Of a stretch of 64,000 bases of DNA, positions 38,181 to 64,000 are shown piece by piece. Numbering within the stretch: the first letter of the stretch is position 1; every line of letters starts with the position of its first letter. Source of the stretch: Lysobacter gummosus (lineage in GTDB: Bacteria > Pseudomonadota > Gammaproteobacteria > Xanthomonadales > Xanthomonadaceae). Both the position numbers and the translations under genes were made by a program. Location: positions 2,666,001 to 2,730,000 of the forward strand of contig NZ_CP011131.1 in NCBI RefSeq assembly GCF_001442805.1. The letters are read 5' to 3'. Below the pieces are notes generated by a model. The model was given only the letters and a program-made list of their open reading frames with translations, was not told the DNA's origin and made no database searches.

Positions 38181-38645
38181 TCATAGGGGCAGCGCGTAAC
38201 TCTGCTTGACGATCTGGCTGGGCAGATCGGTCTTCACGTTCTGGATGCCGTTGGCGCGGGTCAGATGGCGGGTCTGGAACTGCCGGTAGCCGTCCAGGTC
38301 TTCGACCACCACGCGCAGCAGCGCGTCGCTTTCGCCGAGCATGATGTAGCACTCCATCACCTGCGGCAGCCGCTTCATCGCCTCGATGAAGTGCTCGATG
38401 GTGTCGGCGTCCTGCGCGGTCAGCCAGACGCGGGTGAACAAGGTCATGCCGATGCCGACCTTGGCCGCGTTGAGCACGGCGACATAGCGCTCGATCACGC
38501 CGGCTTCTTCCAGCAGCCGCACCCGCCGCAGGCAGGGCGAGGGCGACAATCCGACCTCCTGCGCCAGCTCGGTGTTCTGCTGGCGGCCGTCGCGCTGCAG
38601 GGCGCGCAGGATGCGCCGGTCGATCTCATCCAACTGGGTTGGCAT
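38181..38645 (-). CDS. Lrp/AsnC-family transcriptional regulator
   Basis: A 154-residue feast/famine regulator. The N-terminal helix-turn-helix (LDEIDRRILRALQRDGRQQNTELAQEVGLSPSPC region, ending RVRLLEEAGVI) is followed by the alpha-beta ligand-binding RAM domain (about residues 65-150) ending DLPSQIVKQSYALPL. The ATG at 38645 has a purine-rich GGAGATGATTCG stretch just before it. It is divergent from a LysE exporter gene, the standard arrangement in which the regulator senses an amino acid and controls its export. Confidence 0.92.
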   Translation of the reverse strand: MPTQLDEIDRRILRALQRDGRQQNTELAQEVGLSPSPCLRRVRLLEEAGVIERYVAVLNAAKVGIGMTLFTRVWLTAQDADTIEHFIEAMKRLPQVMECYIMLGESDALLRVVVEDLDGYRQFQTRHLTRANGIQNVKTDLPSQIVKQSYALPL

Positions 38646-38668
38646 CGAATCATCTCCTTCGATAGCTT

Positions 38669-38687
38669 ATTGGCATTGGGTGCCAAT
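38669..38687. promoter_or_regulatory. Palindromic operator between lrp-type and lysE-type genes
   Basis: ATTGGCATTGGGTGCCAAT is a perfect 7-base inverted repeat with a 5-base spacer, in an AT-rich island (38650-38715) between two divergent starts. AT-rich sequence right of it (TATCAATATATTAAGC) could supply promoter elements. It is a good candidate for Lrp-type dimer binding. Confidence 0.6.
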
Positions 38688-38749
38688 TTATCAATATATT
38701 AAGCAATATTCGCAACCCAATTGCGGGTCTTGCCGCGTACGCTATCGGC

Positions 38750-39364
38750 ATGGAACCGACCCCGTTGCTGCTGTTCGCCGTCACCGTGCTCCCGCTGATC
38801 TGCACGCCGGGGCCGGACATGCTGTTCATCGCCTCGCAGGCCATCAACGGCGGCGCGGCCGCGGGCCTGCGCGCCACCGCCGGAGTCTGCACCGGTTATG
38901 CAGTGCATTCGTTGTTGGTGGCGCTGGGACTGGCGGCGATCATCGCCGCCTCGCCATGGTTGTTCGAAGCGCTGCGCTGGATCGGCGTGGCGTATCTGGC
39001 CTACCTGGCCGTGCGCCTGATCCGTTCGGCGATGAGGGCAGGTTCACTCGGCCTGCAAGCGGCCGTACGTGGCGGCCAGTTCCGCCGCGGCTTGCTGACC
39101 GCGGTGCTCAATCCCAAGGGCATGATGATCTACTTCGCGATCCTGCCGCAGTTCATGCGCGCCGACGAACCCGCCGCGGCGCAGGCGATGGCGCTGTCGG
39201 CGATCTTCATCGCTCTGTGCGCGCTGGTCTACGCCGGTTTGAGTGTGTTGCTGGGATTGCGCCGCGGCCGTAGCGGCGGTTTCAGCGATCGACGCCGCCG
39301 TTGGGTCGAAGGCGTATCCGGCGGCATGGTGGCGATCGCCGCGCTCGTATTGGCCCGCGATTGA
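38750..39364 (+). CDS. LysE/RhtB-family amino acid exporter
   Basis: A 204-residue inner-membrane exporter with about six helices. Family marks are the N-terminal TPGPDMLFIASQAINGG segment and the internal FRRGLLTAVLNPKGMMIYFAILPQF motif. It is expected to export an amino acid or homoserine-like metabolite with the proton motive force; the substrate is unknown. Divergent partner of the Lrp-type regulator. Confidence 0.92.
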   Translation: MEPTPLLLFAVTVLPLICTPGPDMLFIASQAINGGAAAGLRATAGVCTGYAVHSLLVALGLAAIIAASPWLFEALRWIGVAYLAYLAVRLIRSAMRAGSLGLQAAVRGGQFRRGLLTAVLNPKGMMIYFAILPQFMRADEPAAAQAMALSAIFIALCALVYAGLSVLLGLRRGRSGGFSDRRRRWVEGVSGGMVAIAALVLARD

Positions 39365-39562
39365 TCCGACGCAATCGCGATGAACACGGCGGTTTCGCCG
39401 CTGCGAGCCATTGGATGTGCACAGACATTCAACAACGCGTCCCGATGCGCGCATTCATTGAAAACTAGGGTTGTCCCCAGCTGTGTGCTGCGACATCCAT
39501 CGGCTGAAATGTCGCCAGCCGGACCTCCCCAGCTCATCTCTCGCAACTATTCGAGGCAACGC

Positions 39563-40168
39563 ATGACGACTTTGAATGGCCCGTCTTACTCGGGCCCGCA
39601 ATTGGGTGCGCTGGTCAACACCAAGTCCGAGATCGAGACCGGGCAGGTCGCAACGCCGGCGGGCATGAAACCCATCGTGGTCCAGCCGGGCGACAACCTC
39701 ACCCAGATCGCCGCCGCCAACGGCGTGTCGCTGGAGCAGTTGCTCGCGGCCAATCCCCAATTCAGTCAGGACCCGGCGTCGAACCCGGGCACGCGCAATC
39801 CCGATCTGGTGTATCCGGGCGAAGTGGTGTTCGCGCCGGGCCCGGAATCCAAGGCCACTGCCACCGCGGCGGCGAACTACGAAGCCGCGCTGGCCGACGA
39901 CAAGACGCCCAACACCAGTCGTCAGGACGCGCAGGACAAGGCCGAGGCCACCTCATCGACGCGCCACGAGTTCAGCGAAGCGGTGCAGGCCGAGATCGAG
40001 AGCAGCGTGACCTTCAGCGGCAACAGTCGCGAAGCCTACGGCAAGGCAGCGGTCGCCCTCGGCGAGCAGATCGCCCAGCGCTACGAGGCTCAAGGCAAAC
40101 CGGAACTGGCGAAGGTCGCGCGCGAAGCGGCGCAGCAGCGCTCCAACGAGATCAATAACGAAGTCTGA
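39563..40168 (+). CDS. LysM-domain protein without signal peptide
   Basis: A 201-residue protein with one LysM motif (about residues 33-85: VVQPGDNLTQIAAANGVSLEQLLAANP, ending DLVYPGEVVFAP). LysM domains bind peptidoglycan or chitin. The C-terminal half is Ala/Glu/Lys-rich and predicted helical (TRHEFSEAVQAEIESSV and YGKAAVALGEQIAQRYEAQG). No signal peptide is visible from the ATG at 39563, which has GAGG upstream; a longer frame from 39380 does not add one. The protein either acts in the cytoplasm or leaves by a route other than Sec, as LysM-containing toxins and secretion accessories do. A strong terminator follows. Confidence 0.75.
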   Translation: MTTLNGPSYSGPQLGALVNTKSEIETGQVATPAGMKPIVVQPGDNLTQIAAANGVSLEQLLAANPQFSQDPASNPGTRNPDLVYPGEVVFAPGPESKATATAAANYEAALADDKTPNTSRQDAQDKAEATSSTRHEFSEAVQAEIESSVTFSGNSREAYGKAAVALGEQIAQRYEAQGKPELAKVAREAAQQRSNEINNEV

Positions 40169-40198
40169 TCGCACCGCGTGAGGCAAACGGCAAACGGC

Positions 40199-40230
40199 AA
40201 ACGGCGCGCTCATGGCGCGCCGTTTGTTTT
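40199..40230 (+). terminator. Rho-independent terminator after the LysM gene
   Basis: AAACGGCGCGC (40199-40209) pairs perfectly with GCGCGCCGTTT (40215-40225) over eleven bases with a five-base loop, followed by GTTTT. A short direct repeat GGCAAAC precedes it. Confidence 0.85.
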
Positions 40231-40282
40231 CGGGGACGCAGCGCCGGCCGCCCGCGACGGCGGCCGGCGCGTTTTCATGCGA

Positions 40283-41794
40283 TCAATGCTCCAGCACGCT
40301 CACGCTGGTGACGTACTGCGAGTCGGCGGTCCACGGCGAAGGATTGCCGACGCCCAGGCTGACCTGCAGCGTCTTGCCGGTAATGTCTCCCAGATCGAAA
40401 TAACGCATCGGCACCAGCGCGCCCGGGCACCAGCTCCTGGGATTGGTGGTGTTGTTGTTGCGGAAGATCCCCGGATTGCCGCGCGGACTGAATTGCTCGT
40501 AGCTGGCGCAGTCGATCTTGGTGCTGAAGGTGGCGATTTGCGCGCCGTTGAGTTTCACCGCGATGTTGGTGTTGGTGTACTCCTGGCCGCCGGAGGCCGC
40601 GCCGTAGCCGGCGATGCTGACCGCCAGGGTCGCGATTCCCAGATTGGCGGTGTGCGCGGTGGTCGCCGTGGCGATGGCGTCGTCCTTTTCAGATGAACGC
40701 GACAGCAGGCCGATCACGTCCGGATCGCTGCCCGGCGTTAGCGTCTTGGTCGAGACCAGCGCCAGCGAATACTTGAAGCCGACCTCGGCGATCGCCGGAT
40801 CGGTCACGCCGTGCTGCTCGCAGGCATCGCCGCCGTACTGCGGATTGGAGCCGCCGCTGATGCCGACCCAGATGTCGCGATCGGGATTGGCCAACGCCGC
40901 GGCATACGGGTCCATCGGCGCGTCGGGATACACCCGGGTCGCCTTCGTGCCTTGCCACATGTCGCTGAAGGGCGAGATGAAATCGGTGAAGGTCACCCGC
41001 GGCGTATCCACCGTCGGCGCCACGCCCTTGGCCGTGCTGATGAAGAATGCCGAGGCGAAGCGATCGTAAGGATCGCATTGGGCGTGATAGGTGATGCGCA
41101 GGGCGACGTCGTCGCCGATCTTGGCTTTCTCCGCGTCGCTGAGCTTGCGCGCGAACTCGGTGCCGCGCTTCCACATCAGCACCCCGGCCGGCGGGGTATA
41201 GGTGGTCGGCTCGGTGCTGCGGTAGATGCCGAACTGCGGCACCTGATCGAGCACCTGCACGAGTTTCTCCGTCGCCGGCGGCGCGTCGTTGACTTCGAAT
41301 TCGTAAATGCGCGCGGCGCTGTCGCTGGTCTGGGTCGGGGTGGTGATGTTGAGGCGGACGTAGCGCGCGCTGATCGCCGCGACAGTGTGGGTGCTGACGT
41401 TGGCGGTGTTGTTGCTGACCGTGACCGCGGTGCTCCAGGCGCTGCCGTTGGCCGAGGTCTGGATATTGAAGTTCTTGCTGTTGAACGACGCCGGCTCGCC
41501 GCCGGCGCCGGCATGTTTGATCGTGAAAGCGGAAATCGATTTGCTCGAACCCAGATCGACCTGCAGCCATTTGCTGCTGGCCGAAGAGCAGAACTTGTCG
41601 CTGTTGCCGCCGCCGATGCTGCCGTTGAAGGCCTTGGCCGGGCCTTCGTTGGCGTTGCACGAGGCCGAACCCGTGGCGGGTTTGTTCAAGGCCAGATTGG
41701 CGGCGCTGGCGGCATCGACGACGCCCAGGCACAGCAGCAGCGCGCTCGCGGCCTGCAGGCGTTTGGATGGAGTAAGATGGTGGCTCGATTTCAT
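40283..41794 (-). CDS. Secreted discoidin (F5/8 type C) domain protein with PNGase F-like C-terminal region
   Basis: A 503-residue secreted protein. The signal peptide is cut near AASA (residue 31). Residues about 32-170 form an F5/8 type C (CBM32-like) domain (LALNKPATGSASCN, KWLQVDLGSSKSISAFTIK, ARYVRLNITTPT, IYEFEVND), which usually binds sugars. The rest resembles the two beta-jellyroll halves of peptide-N-glycosidase F: CDPYDRFASAFF midway, and near the end NPGIFRNNNTTNPRSWCPGA with paired Cys, similar to the R-x-NW-CPG region of PNGase F. If correct it would strip N-glycans from eukaryotic glycoproteins. The assignment of the C-terminal part is tentative. Confidence 0.6.
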   Translation of the reverse strand: MKSSHHLTPSKRLQAASALLLCLGVVDAASAANLALNKPATGSASCNANEGPAKAFNGSIGGGNSDKFCSSASSKWLQVDLGSSKSISAFTIKHAGAGGEPASFNSKNFNIQTSANGSAWSTAVTVSNNTANVSTHTVAAISARYVRLNITTPTQTSDSAARIYEFEVNDAPPATEKLVQVLDQVPQFGIYRSTEPTTYTPPAGVLMWKRGTEFARKLSDAEKAKIGDDVALRITYHAQCDPYDRFASAFFISTAKGVAPTVDTPRVTFTDFISPFSDMWQGTKATRVYPDAPMDPYAAALANPDRDIWVGISGGSNPQYGGDACEQHGVTDPAIAEVGFKYSLALVSTKTLTPGSDPDVIGLLSRSSEKDDAIATATTAHTANLGIATLAVSIAGYGAASGGQEYTNTNIAVKLNGAQIATFSTKIDCASYEQFSPRGNPGIFRNNNTTNPRSWCPGALVPMRYFDLGDITGKTLQVSLGVGNPSPWTADSQYVTSVSVLEH

Positions 41795-42525
41795 GCAAGG
41801 TCCTTTTCACTTGGAAGCAATGGCCGGCGGATGGATCGGGTGCCGTGTCTTCCGGCGCGGCAGGGCGGCGAAGAAGGCGCGTATTCAGCGACTTGGATCG
41901 ATCCAAACAGCAGAGTAAGCGGAGCCGGGGCAGGCCGATGCAGCCGCTGGGCGTTCGCGGACGCGAATTCGGAGCATTGGTTCGCAGTTCTCGCTGCGCG
42001 TTGTCGCGGGCGGCTTGCGGGCGGCAACGAAGGCGCGGCACTGGCATCGATCAGCGATGACATAAGCCCGCTGCCCTTGCTGATGAAGTACGGCGCCGGC
42101 CGCGGCCTGACTCCGCAGCAGATCCGCGATCTGCTCAATAGTCTGGGCAGCGACTACGGCGGCGAGTTGCTCAGCAATATGCGCGATGTCGCGCACTAGG
42201 TGCTCGACAGCGTCGATGGCGACCTGAGCAAGCTTAACGGCGCGTCCTTCAACAGCCAGTTGCAGGAGTCGTTCAACAGCCGCGCTGAAATATGGGCGCA
42301 GCACAATGGCGTGACCTTGCCGACCAGGTAAGCCGGGCGCACGCCGCGGCCTGGGCCTGTCGCCACGGCGTCGGCATCCGGGCCCGGCCCGCGCTGATGG
42401 ATTGTCCGGATCTGCGCACGCGCACCGGGACGGCGGTTTGTCCGGGCATCGCACCGCGGTGTACAGAACGGCTATAACGGCTACTTCTATCTCGACGAGC
42501 CGCCGGCCGGCGATCCAGCGACGCG
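41795..42525. other. 730-base region with degraded coding sequence
   Basis: Lies between the divergently placed secreted-protein gene (minus) and the phosphoesterase gene (plus), and includes the promoter of the former. Protein-like but broken reading occurs on the plus strand from about 42049 to 42331 and again near 42455-42520 (QNGYNGYFYLDEPPAGDPATR in another frame, with no stop of its own). Confidence 0.5.
42049..42331 (+). pseudogene. Remnant of an unrecognised gene, interrupted by a stop codon
   Basis: One frame reads ISDDISPLPLLMKYGAGRG, TPQQIRDLLNSLGSDYGGEL and SNMRDVAH up to a TAG at 42197-42199, then continues in the same frame as VLDSVDGDLSKLNGASFNSQ and AEIWAQHNGVTLPTR to a second stop at 42329-42331. 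Both parts have normal amphipathic protein composition and the codon use of the genome, whereas other frames do not. No start codon with a ribosome site is clear. This looks like the 3' part of a decayed gene with a nonsense mutation. The family was not recognised. Confidence 0.45.
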
Positions 42526-43287
42526 ATGCGCATATTTGCCCTGTCCGATATCCATGTCGATCACGACGACAACGCCAAGTGGCTGCGCGGCTTGTCCGCC
42601 GCGGACTATCGGCGCGATCTGCTGATACTGGCCGGCGACATCACCCATCGCCAGCCGTTGCTGACGTGGTGCCTGAACGAATTCGCGCGACGCTTCGCCC
42701 AGGTCTTGTTCGTCCCGGGCAATCACGATCTGTGGGTGATGGGCGAAGCGCCGGGCAAGACTTCGTTGCAGAAGTTCGACGAAGTGGTCGCCATCGCCGC
42801 CGACTGCGGCGTGTCGATGCGCCCGTATGTGGGCAACGGGACGCTGATCGCGCCGCTGCTGGGGTGGTACGACTATTCCTTCGGCGAACCCGGCGAAGAC
42901 CTGCTGCAGCGCTGGAGCGACTTCTACGCCTGCCGCTGGCCGCCCGGGTTCGATCCGGCGAATGTCGCCGCGCATTTCGCCGCGATGAACCTGAGCCAGG
43001 TGCCGGCCGGCGTCGATCGAGTGATGACGTTCTCGCATTTCCTGCCCAGGCTCGATCTGGTGCCGCGGTACGTGCCGGCCCAGCATCGCATCCTCGATCC
43101 GGTGCTGGGCAGCACGCGGCTGGACGCGCAGTTGCGCCGGCTGGGATCGGTGGCGCATGTCTACGGCCACAGCCACATCAATCGCAAAGTCCGCATCGAC
43201 GGCGTGGAGTATTTCAACAACGCCTTCGGCTATCCGCACGAAGAGACGATCACCGCCAAGCAACTGGTCTGCATAGGAACGCTGTGA
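42526..43287 (+). CDS. Calcineurin-like metallophosphoesterase
   Basis: A 253-residue cytoplasmic metallophosphoesterase with all family motifs: SDIHVDHD (Asp8, His10), LAGDI, GNHD (in FVPGNHDLWVMGE), the later FSHFLPR His and GHSHINRK. Two metals are expected in the active site. Such proteins hydrolyse phosphodiesters or phosphomonoesters; the substrate here is unknown. There is no signal peptide and only a weak ribosome site. It faces the malonyltransferase gene convergently, 104 bases away. Confidence 0.85.
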   Translation: MRIFALSDIHVDHDDNAKWLRGLSAADYRRDLLILAGDITHRQPLLTWCLNEFARRFAQVLFVPGNHDLWVMGEAPGKTSLQKFDEVVAIAADCGVSMRPYVGNGTLIAPLLGWYDYSFGEPGEDLLQRWSDFYACRWPPGFDPANVAAHFAAMNLSQVPAGVDRVMTFSHFLPRLDLVPRYVPAQHRILDPVLGSTRLDAQLRRLGSVAHVYGHSHINRKVRIDGVEYFNNAFGYPHEETITAKQLVCIGTL

Positions 43288-43391
43288 GGTCGCGGGCACG
43301 TGTGTGAGGACGCTGCGTTGTCGCAGCTCGCGTCGCAGCCGCAGACCCGCGGACGCCGTTCTCGACGATTCGGTACAGGACGCGCTATGCG

Positions 43392-44354
43392 TCAAGTCGA
43401 GACGGCCGACCCCGTGAGCGCGGCCCGCAGCGCCGCCATGTTTTTCAAGTCCTGCCCATACGGCGTCAGCGCCGGATGCACCGTCGATGCGGTTCCGGCG
43501 GGCAGGGCGTACTTGGCGAAGGTCGCCATGGTGCCGGACGGGCCGACGTCGATATAGCGATACGGCCCCTGGCTTTCCAATTGCGCGATGGTGTCGCGCA
43601 GGCGGATCGGCCGGCGCACCGCGCGCCAGAAGAAATCGTCCGGCAGGTCGGTCAGTACCGCTGCCTGCTCGCAGCACACCAGCGGCAGATGCCCGCGGCC
43701 GCGCGGAACCGAATGCATGAACGCCTCGAACGAAGCCTGCGCCGGATCGATCCAGCGCGAATGGAAAGCGAACGACACCGCCAGTCGCTGATGAGCGAGT
43801 CCGCGCGCACGCAGTTGTTCCTCGATCTCATCCAGCCGGGCCTGCGGCGCGGCGAGGGCGAAATGGTTGGCGAAGTTGTCCGCCGCCAGTTCGGCCTGAT
43901 CGCGCAGCCAGTCCTGCTCGAACAGCTCGCGTCCGGCCAGGACCGCGATCATGCCGCCGCGCTGGCAGGTGTCTTCCAGGGCGATTGCTTGCTGCACGAC
44001 CGCGGCCAGGGCGTCTTCGACATCGAGGTGGCCGGCCACCGCGGAGGCGGCGAACGAACCCAGGCTCGCGCCAAGCACCAGGTCGGGCTCGATGCCGTCG
44101 CCGATCAGGCACTGCGCGAGCGAGTATTCGAGGATGAAGATCGCCGGATGCGTCTTGAGCGTGCGATCGAAGCTGTCGGTGCGCGGCGATGCATACACCG
44201 CGTCGATGACCGGCATGCCGGCCATTTCCTGCGCCAGCTTATCCAGGCGAACCATCCAGTGACGAAATACCTCGCTGGTTTCGAACAACTGTTTGCCCAT
44301 CTGGAAATACTGCGAGCCCTGCCCGGAAAACATGAATACCGTCTTGGCCGTCAT
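43392..44354 (-). CDS. Discrete malonyl-CoA:ACP acyltransferase, trans-AT polyketide type
   Basis: A 320-residue free-standing acyltransferase of the FabD fold. FMFSGQGSQYFQMGKQLFE at the N-terminus and IDVGPSGTMATFAKY with LTPYGQD near the C-terminus are the pattern of discrete ATs serving trans-AT polyketide synthases rather than of housekeeping FabD. The nucleophile motif is GASLG (Ser97), with Ala replacing the usual His of GHSLG. AFHS (His198) gives the catalytic His and suggests malonyl specificity. AGGA precedes the ATG at 44354 by seven bases; a longer frame to 44663 is unlikely. No polyketide synthase is present in the window, and the neighbouring NRPS contains no ketosynthase. Its partner is therefore unknown. 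Confidence 0.8.
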   Translation of the reverse strand: MTAKTVFMFSGQGSQYFQMGKQLFETSEVFRHWMVRLDKLAQEMAGMPVIDAVYASPRTDSFDRTLKTHPAIFILEYSLAQCLIGDGIEPDLVLGASLGSFAASAVAGHLDVEDALAAVVQQAIALEDTCQRGGMIAVLAGRELFEQDWLRDQAELAADNFANHFALAAPQARLDEIEEQLRARGLAHQRLAVSFAFHSRWIDPAQASFEAFMHSVPRGRGHLPLVCCEQAAVLTDLPDDFFWRAVRRPIRLRDTIAQLESQGPYRYIDVGPSGTMATFAKYALPAGTASTVHPALTPYGQDLKNMAALRAALTGSAVST

Positions 44355-44608
44355 TAAGCTGTCCTGCACGCGGGCGGTGGCGAGCGCAGCAGGATAACCG
44401 TTGCCGATGGCCGCTACGAGGACAGGCGCAAGGGCAGGCTCGCACGCCGATGACTCACTTTCGTTAAGGCCCGGCTCGTTCTTTCGTCGAGAAGCTGCGC
44501 GAGCCGGCGCTTGGTTCGCGGCGATCGCATGTATGCATCGCCGGATGAGGCGGCGACGCAGCAGATCGTCGATCGCGTCTGTCAGTTCCTGCTGCGACGA
44601 TGAGGCAA

Positions 44609-44911
44609 TTAGGCTGCCTGAAGTCGGCGCGGGGTATCCGGTCGCAGAAAGCAAGCATGCCATCTGCGGGTCGCGGCGCCATCACCTGCGCCGATGTCGA
44701 TGTAGCGATGGGTTTGCAGATTGTGTCGGTTCTTGTCGTACAAATGTAATTCACGGTCGCCGCTGCGCTGCACAACGACATCGCTGCCGTTGCGTGGCGC
44801 GGCCACGACCAGACACATATCCAACGAAGCGTATGCTCCGTCAGGCGCAACACCGATACGTACTGGTCTGGCGATCGTCGCGCCGAGTTCCTGTTGCTTC
44901 GCGACAGGCAC
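44609..44911 (-). pseudogene. Possible small gene or gene fragment, product unknown
   Basis: One minus-strand frame of about 100 residues has more protein-like composition than its surroundings (ARPVRIGVAPDGAYASLDMC, NGSDVVVQRSGDRELHLYDK, HRYIDIGAGDGAATRRWHAC). No ribosome-binding site or family was found. It could be a remnant of a secreted-protein gene or chance. Confidence 0.25.
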
Positions 44912-45402
44912 CGCTGCGGCAGAAATCGGTGTTTTCCCGCGGATTTATTCTATTTGTCGCCAAGCTATGCCATTGCCGTTCGCTTGCGGCAGTCGATCAG
45001 ATGTCGTTTCGCGCGATGAGGTGATGATTGTCATCGCGAGCATGTGTGCATAGATAAATCGTGATGCGCGCACATCGCTGATGCATGTGTCGTAAGCGAT
45101 ACAAGGCTGCGCGGATGGTGCGATGAAGACATGCAAGCTCGCGCGCGGCCTGGTTCAAGTCGTCTTGCTTAATGCGTGTGCGTGCGATCACGGCTCGAGG
45201 AATGGATGTGTCATGTCGCTGTCGATTCTTGAGGCCTCTCACAACGCGATTGTCGCGACTCATCGTATTCGCGAAGCGATCATCGCGTGATGCTTTCATC
45301 AACCTATCGCGCGGCGATGCATCTAACGCGGTGTCATGTTCAATCACTACTTTGACAGCTATCACAGCAAAAAAAGCAGCGGAAAGGCCAAACCAGAAAG
45401 GC

Positions 45403-45419
45403 ATCACACAACATGTGAT
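45403..45419. promoter_or_regulatory. Palindrome upstream of the NRPS gene, possible CRP/Clp-like site
   Basis: ATCACACAACATGTGAT is a perfect 6-base inverted repeat with a 5-base spacer. The right arm also starts TGTGATTCCATCACT, close to the CRP/Clp half-site pattern TGTGA-TCACA but with a five-base instead of a six-base spacer. It lies 10 bases before an AT-rich, -10-like TATATT. Clp is a known regulator of secondary metabolism in Lysobacter; direct binding here is a guess. Confidence 0.3.
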
Positions 45420-45929
45420 TCCATCACTTTATATTTAATTCCGTAGAGCGCGTTGCACTGCATAGGAAAATACCCAGTGGAAGGGGAGACCGTCGCGGCG
45501 GTCGCCGGCCTCTCGCGCAGCCGGCAATTCGATTTCAATCCCCAGCCCGTGCATCAGATATTCATCCCGATTTCCGGGGCTTTTACAGGCCTCCGGATGG
45601 TTCTATGCGCGCCGCGGATTCGCGCGGTTTCTTTCGGCATGATCAAATTTCGAACTCTCATGATTTATGTACAAGACAGTGTCATGTAACGACATGCACC
45701 ATTAGTGCCGGGCGCTGGTCGCCACAATCACTAACTAATCGATAAATCCTTCCCGGGTTCGCGCCTGCACATCGAGCGCGCGCCTGTCGGAGGAGTGTTG
45801 TCCGGATTCGCGAAAAGCCGGGTTTTCATGGGCTTTCGCACGCGAAACGACTCGAAACTTGCAATCCATGCCTCATCGCCACGGCGATGGCCGTACGGCG
45901 GAGGTGCGGAGCCACTAAATGGAAAATCG

Positions 45930-64000
<18,071 letters not shown>

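Larger units (their letters stand above)
44355..45929. other. 1.6 kb leader between the acyltransferase and NRPS genes
   Basis: No convincing complete gene. From about 44900 to 45460 the GC content drops clearly and short motifs (GCGATG, CATGTGTG, TCATCGCG) recur. Near its right side are a palindrome at 45403-45419 and AT-rich TTATATTTAATT (45429-45440), suitable for promoter function. A strong GGAGGA at 45789-45794 abuts a GTG/TTG that would extend the NRPS frame by 45 residues, but with impossible spacing. Confidence 0.55.

Noticed and set aside
44464..44663. N-terminal extension of the acyltransferase
   Set aside because: The extra residues have no similarity to AT proteins; the start at 44354 has a good ribosome site and begins at the conserved SGQGSQ region.
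45795..45929. Upstream GTG/TTG start for the first synthetase
   Set aside because: GGAGGA directly abuts the codon, leaving no spacer, and the added residues do not resemble an NRPS N-terminus.

Overview
The window is high-GC gammaproteobacterial chromosome, best explained as a Lysobacter species (Xanthomonadaceae). The evidence is the codon and base composition, the mix of secreted lytic enzymes, a type IV-secretion killing effector with the C-terminal domain characteristic of this family, and above all a nonribosomal peptide synthetase (NRPS) pair whose order and predicted substrates match the lysobactin (katanosin B) assembly line LybA/LybB.

Layout. 1-7041: transporters and enzymes (partial MHS-type MFS transporter, a sphingosine-phosphate-lyase-like PLP enzyme, a Tat-exported PhoD-type phosphatase, a TetA/Bcr-like MFS transporter). 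7235-16186: a four-gene RND efflux operon (adaptor, two RND pumps, outer-membrane lipoprotein) of the MdtABC type. 16327-19856: secreted GH16 glucanase-like protein, secreted clan-A-like glycoside hydrolase and an M23 peptidase. 19867-24512: ZntB/CorA-like transporter, small membrane protein, sterol-desaturase-family hydroxylase, AraC regulator and BenE-type transporter. 24835-26343: a probable Xanthomonadales T4SS (X-Tfe) effector with two HNH-like nuclease units. 27148-35406: a complete, tightly overlapping seven-gene Wsp chemosensory operon (wspABCDEFR) ending in a GGDEF diguanylate cyclase. 35585-43287: secreted subtilisin with five C-terminal repeats, divergent Lrp/LysE pair, LysM protein, discoidin plus PNGase-F-like protein, a gene remnant and a metallophosphoesterase. 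43392-44354: an orphan discrete (trans-AT-type) malonyltransferase. 45930-64000: the NRPS genes.

The NRPS region. NRPS1 is A-T-C-A-T-C-A-T-C-A-T (four modules, no starter condensation domain). NRPS2 begins C-A-T-C-A-T-(C...) and runs off the right edge. Specificity residues read by eye give Leu-Leu-aromatic-Leu-Leu-basic, matching lysobactin residues D-Leu1, Leu2, HyPhe3, HyLeu4, Leu5, D-Arg6. No epimerisation domain is present. Instead the condensation domain after module 1 carries the dual condensation/epimerisation signature HH-L-x4-GD, and the start of the same domain type follows module 6, exactly where D-residues are needed. Remaining modules, termination domains and beta-hydroxylases are not in this window.

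Large non-coding stretches occur at 2701-3729, 26344-27147 (palindromic repeats) and 44355-45929 (NRPS leader). No tRNA, rRNA, CRISPR array or complete insertion sequence was recognised.
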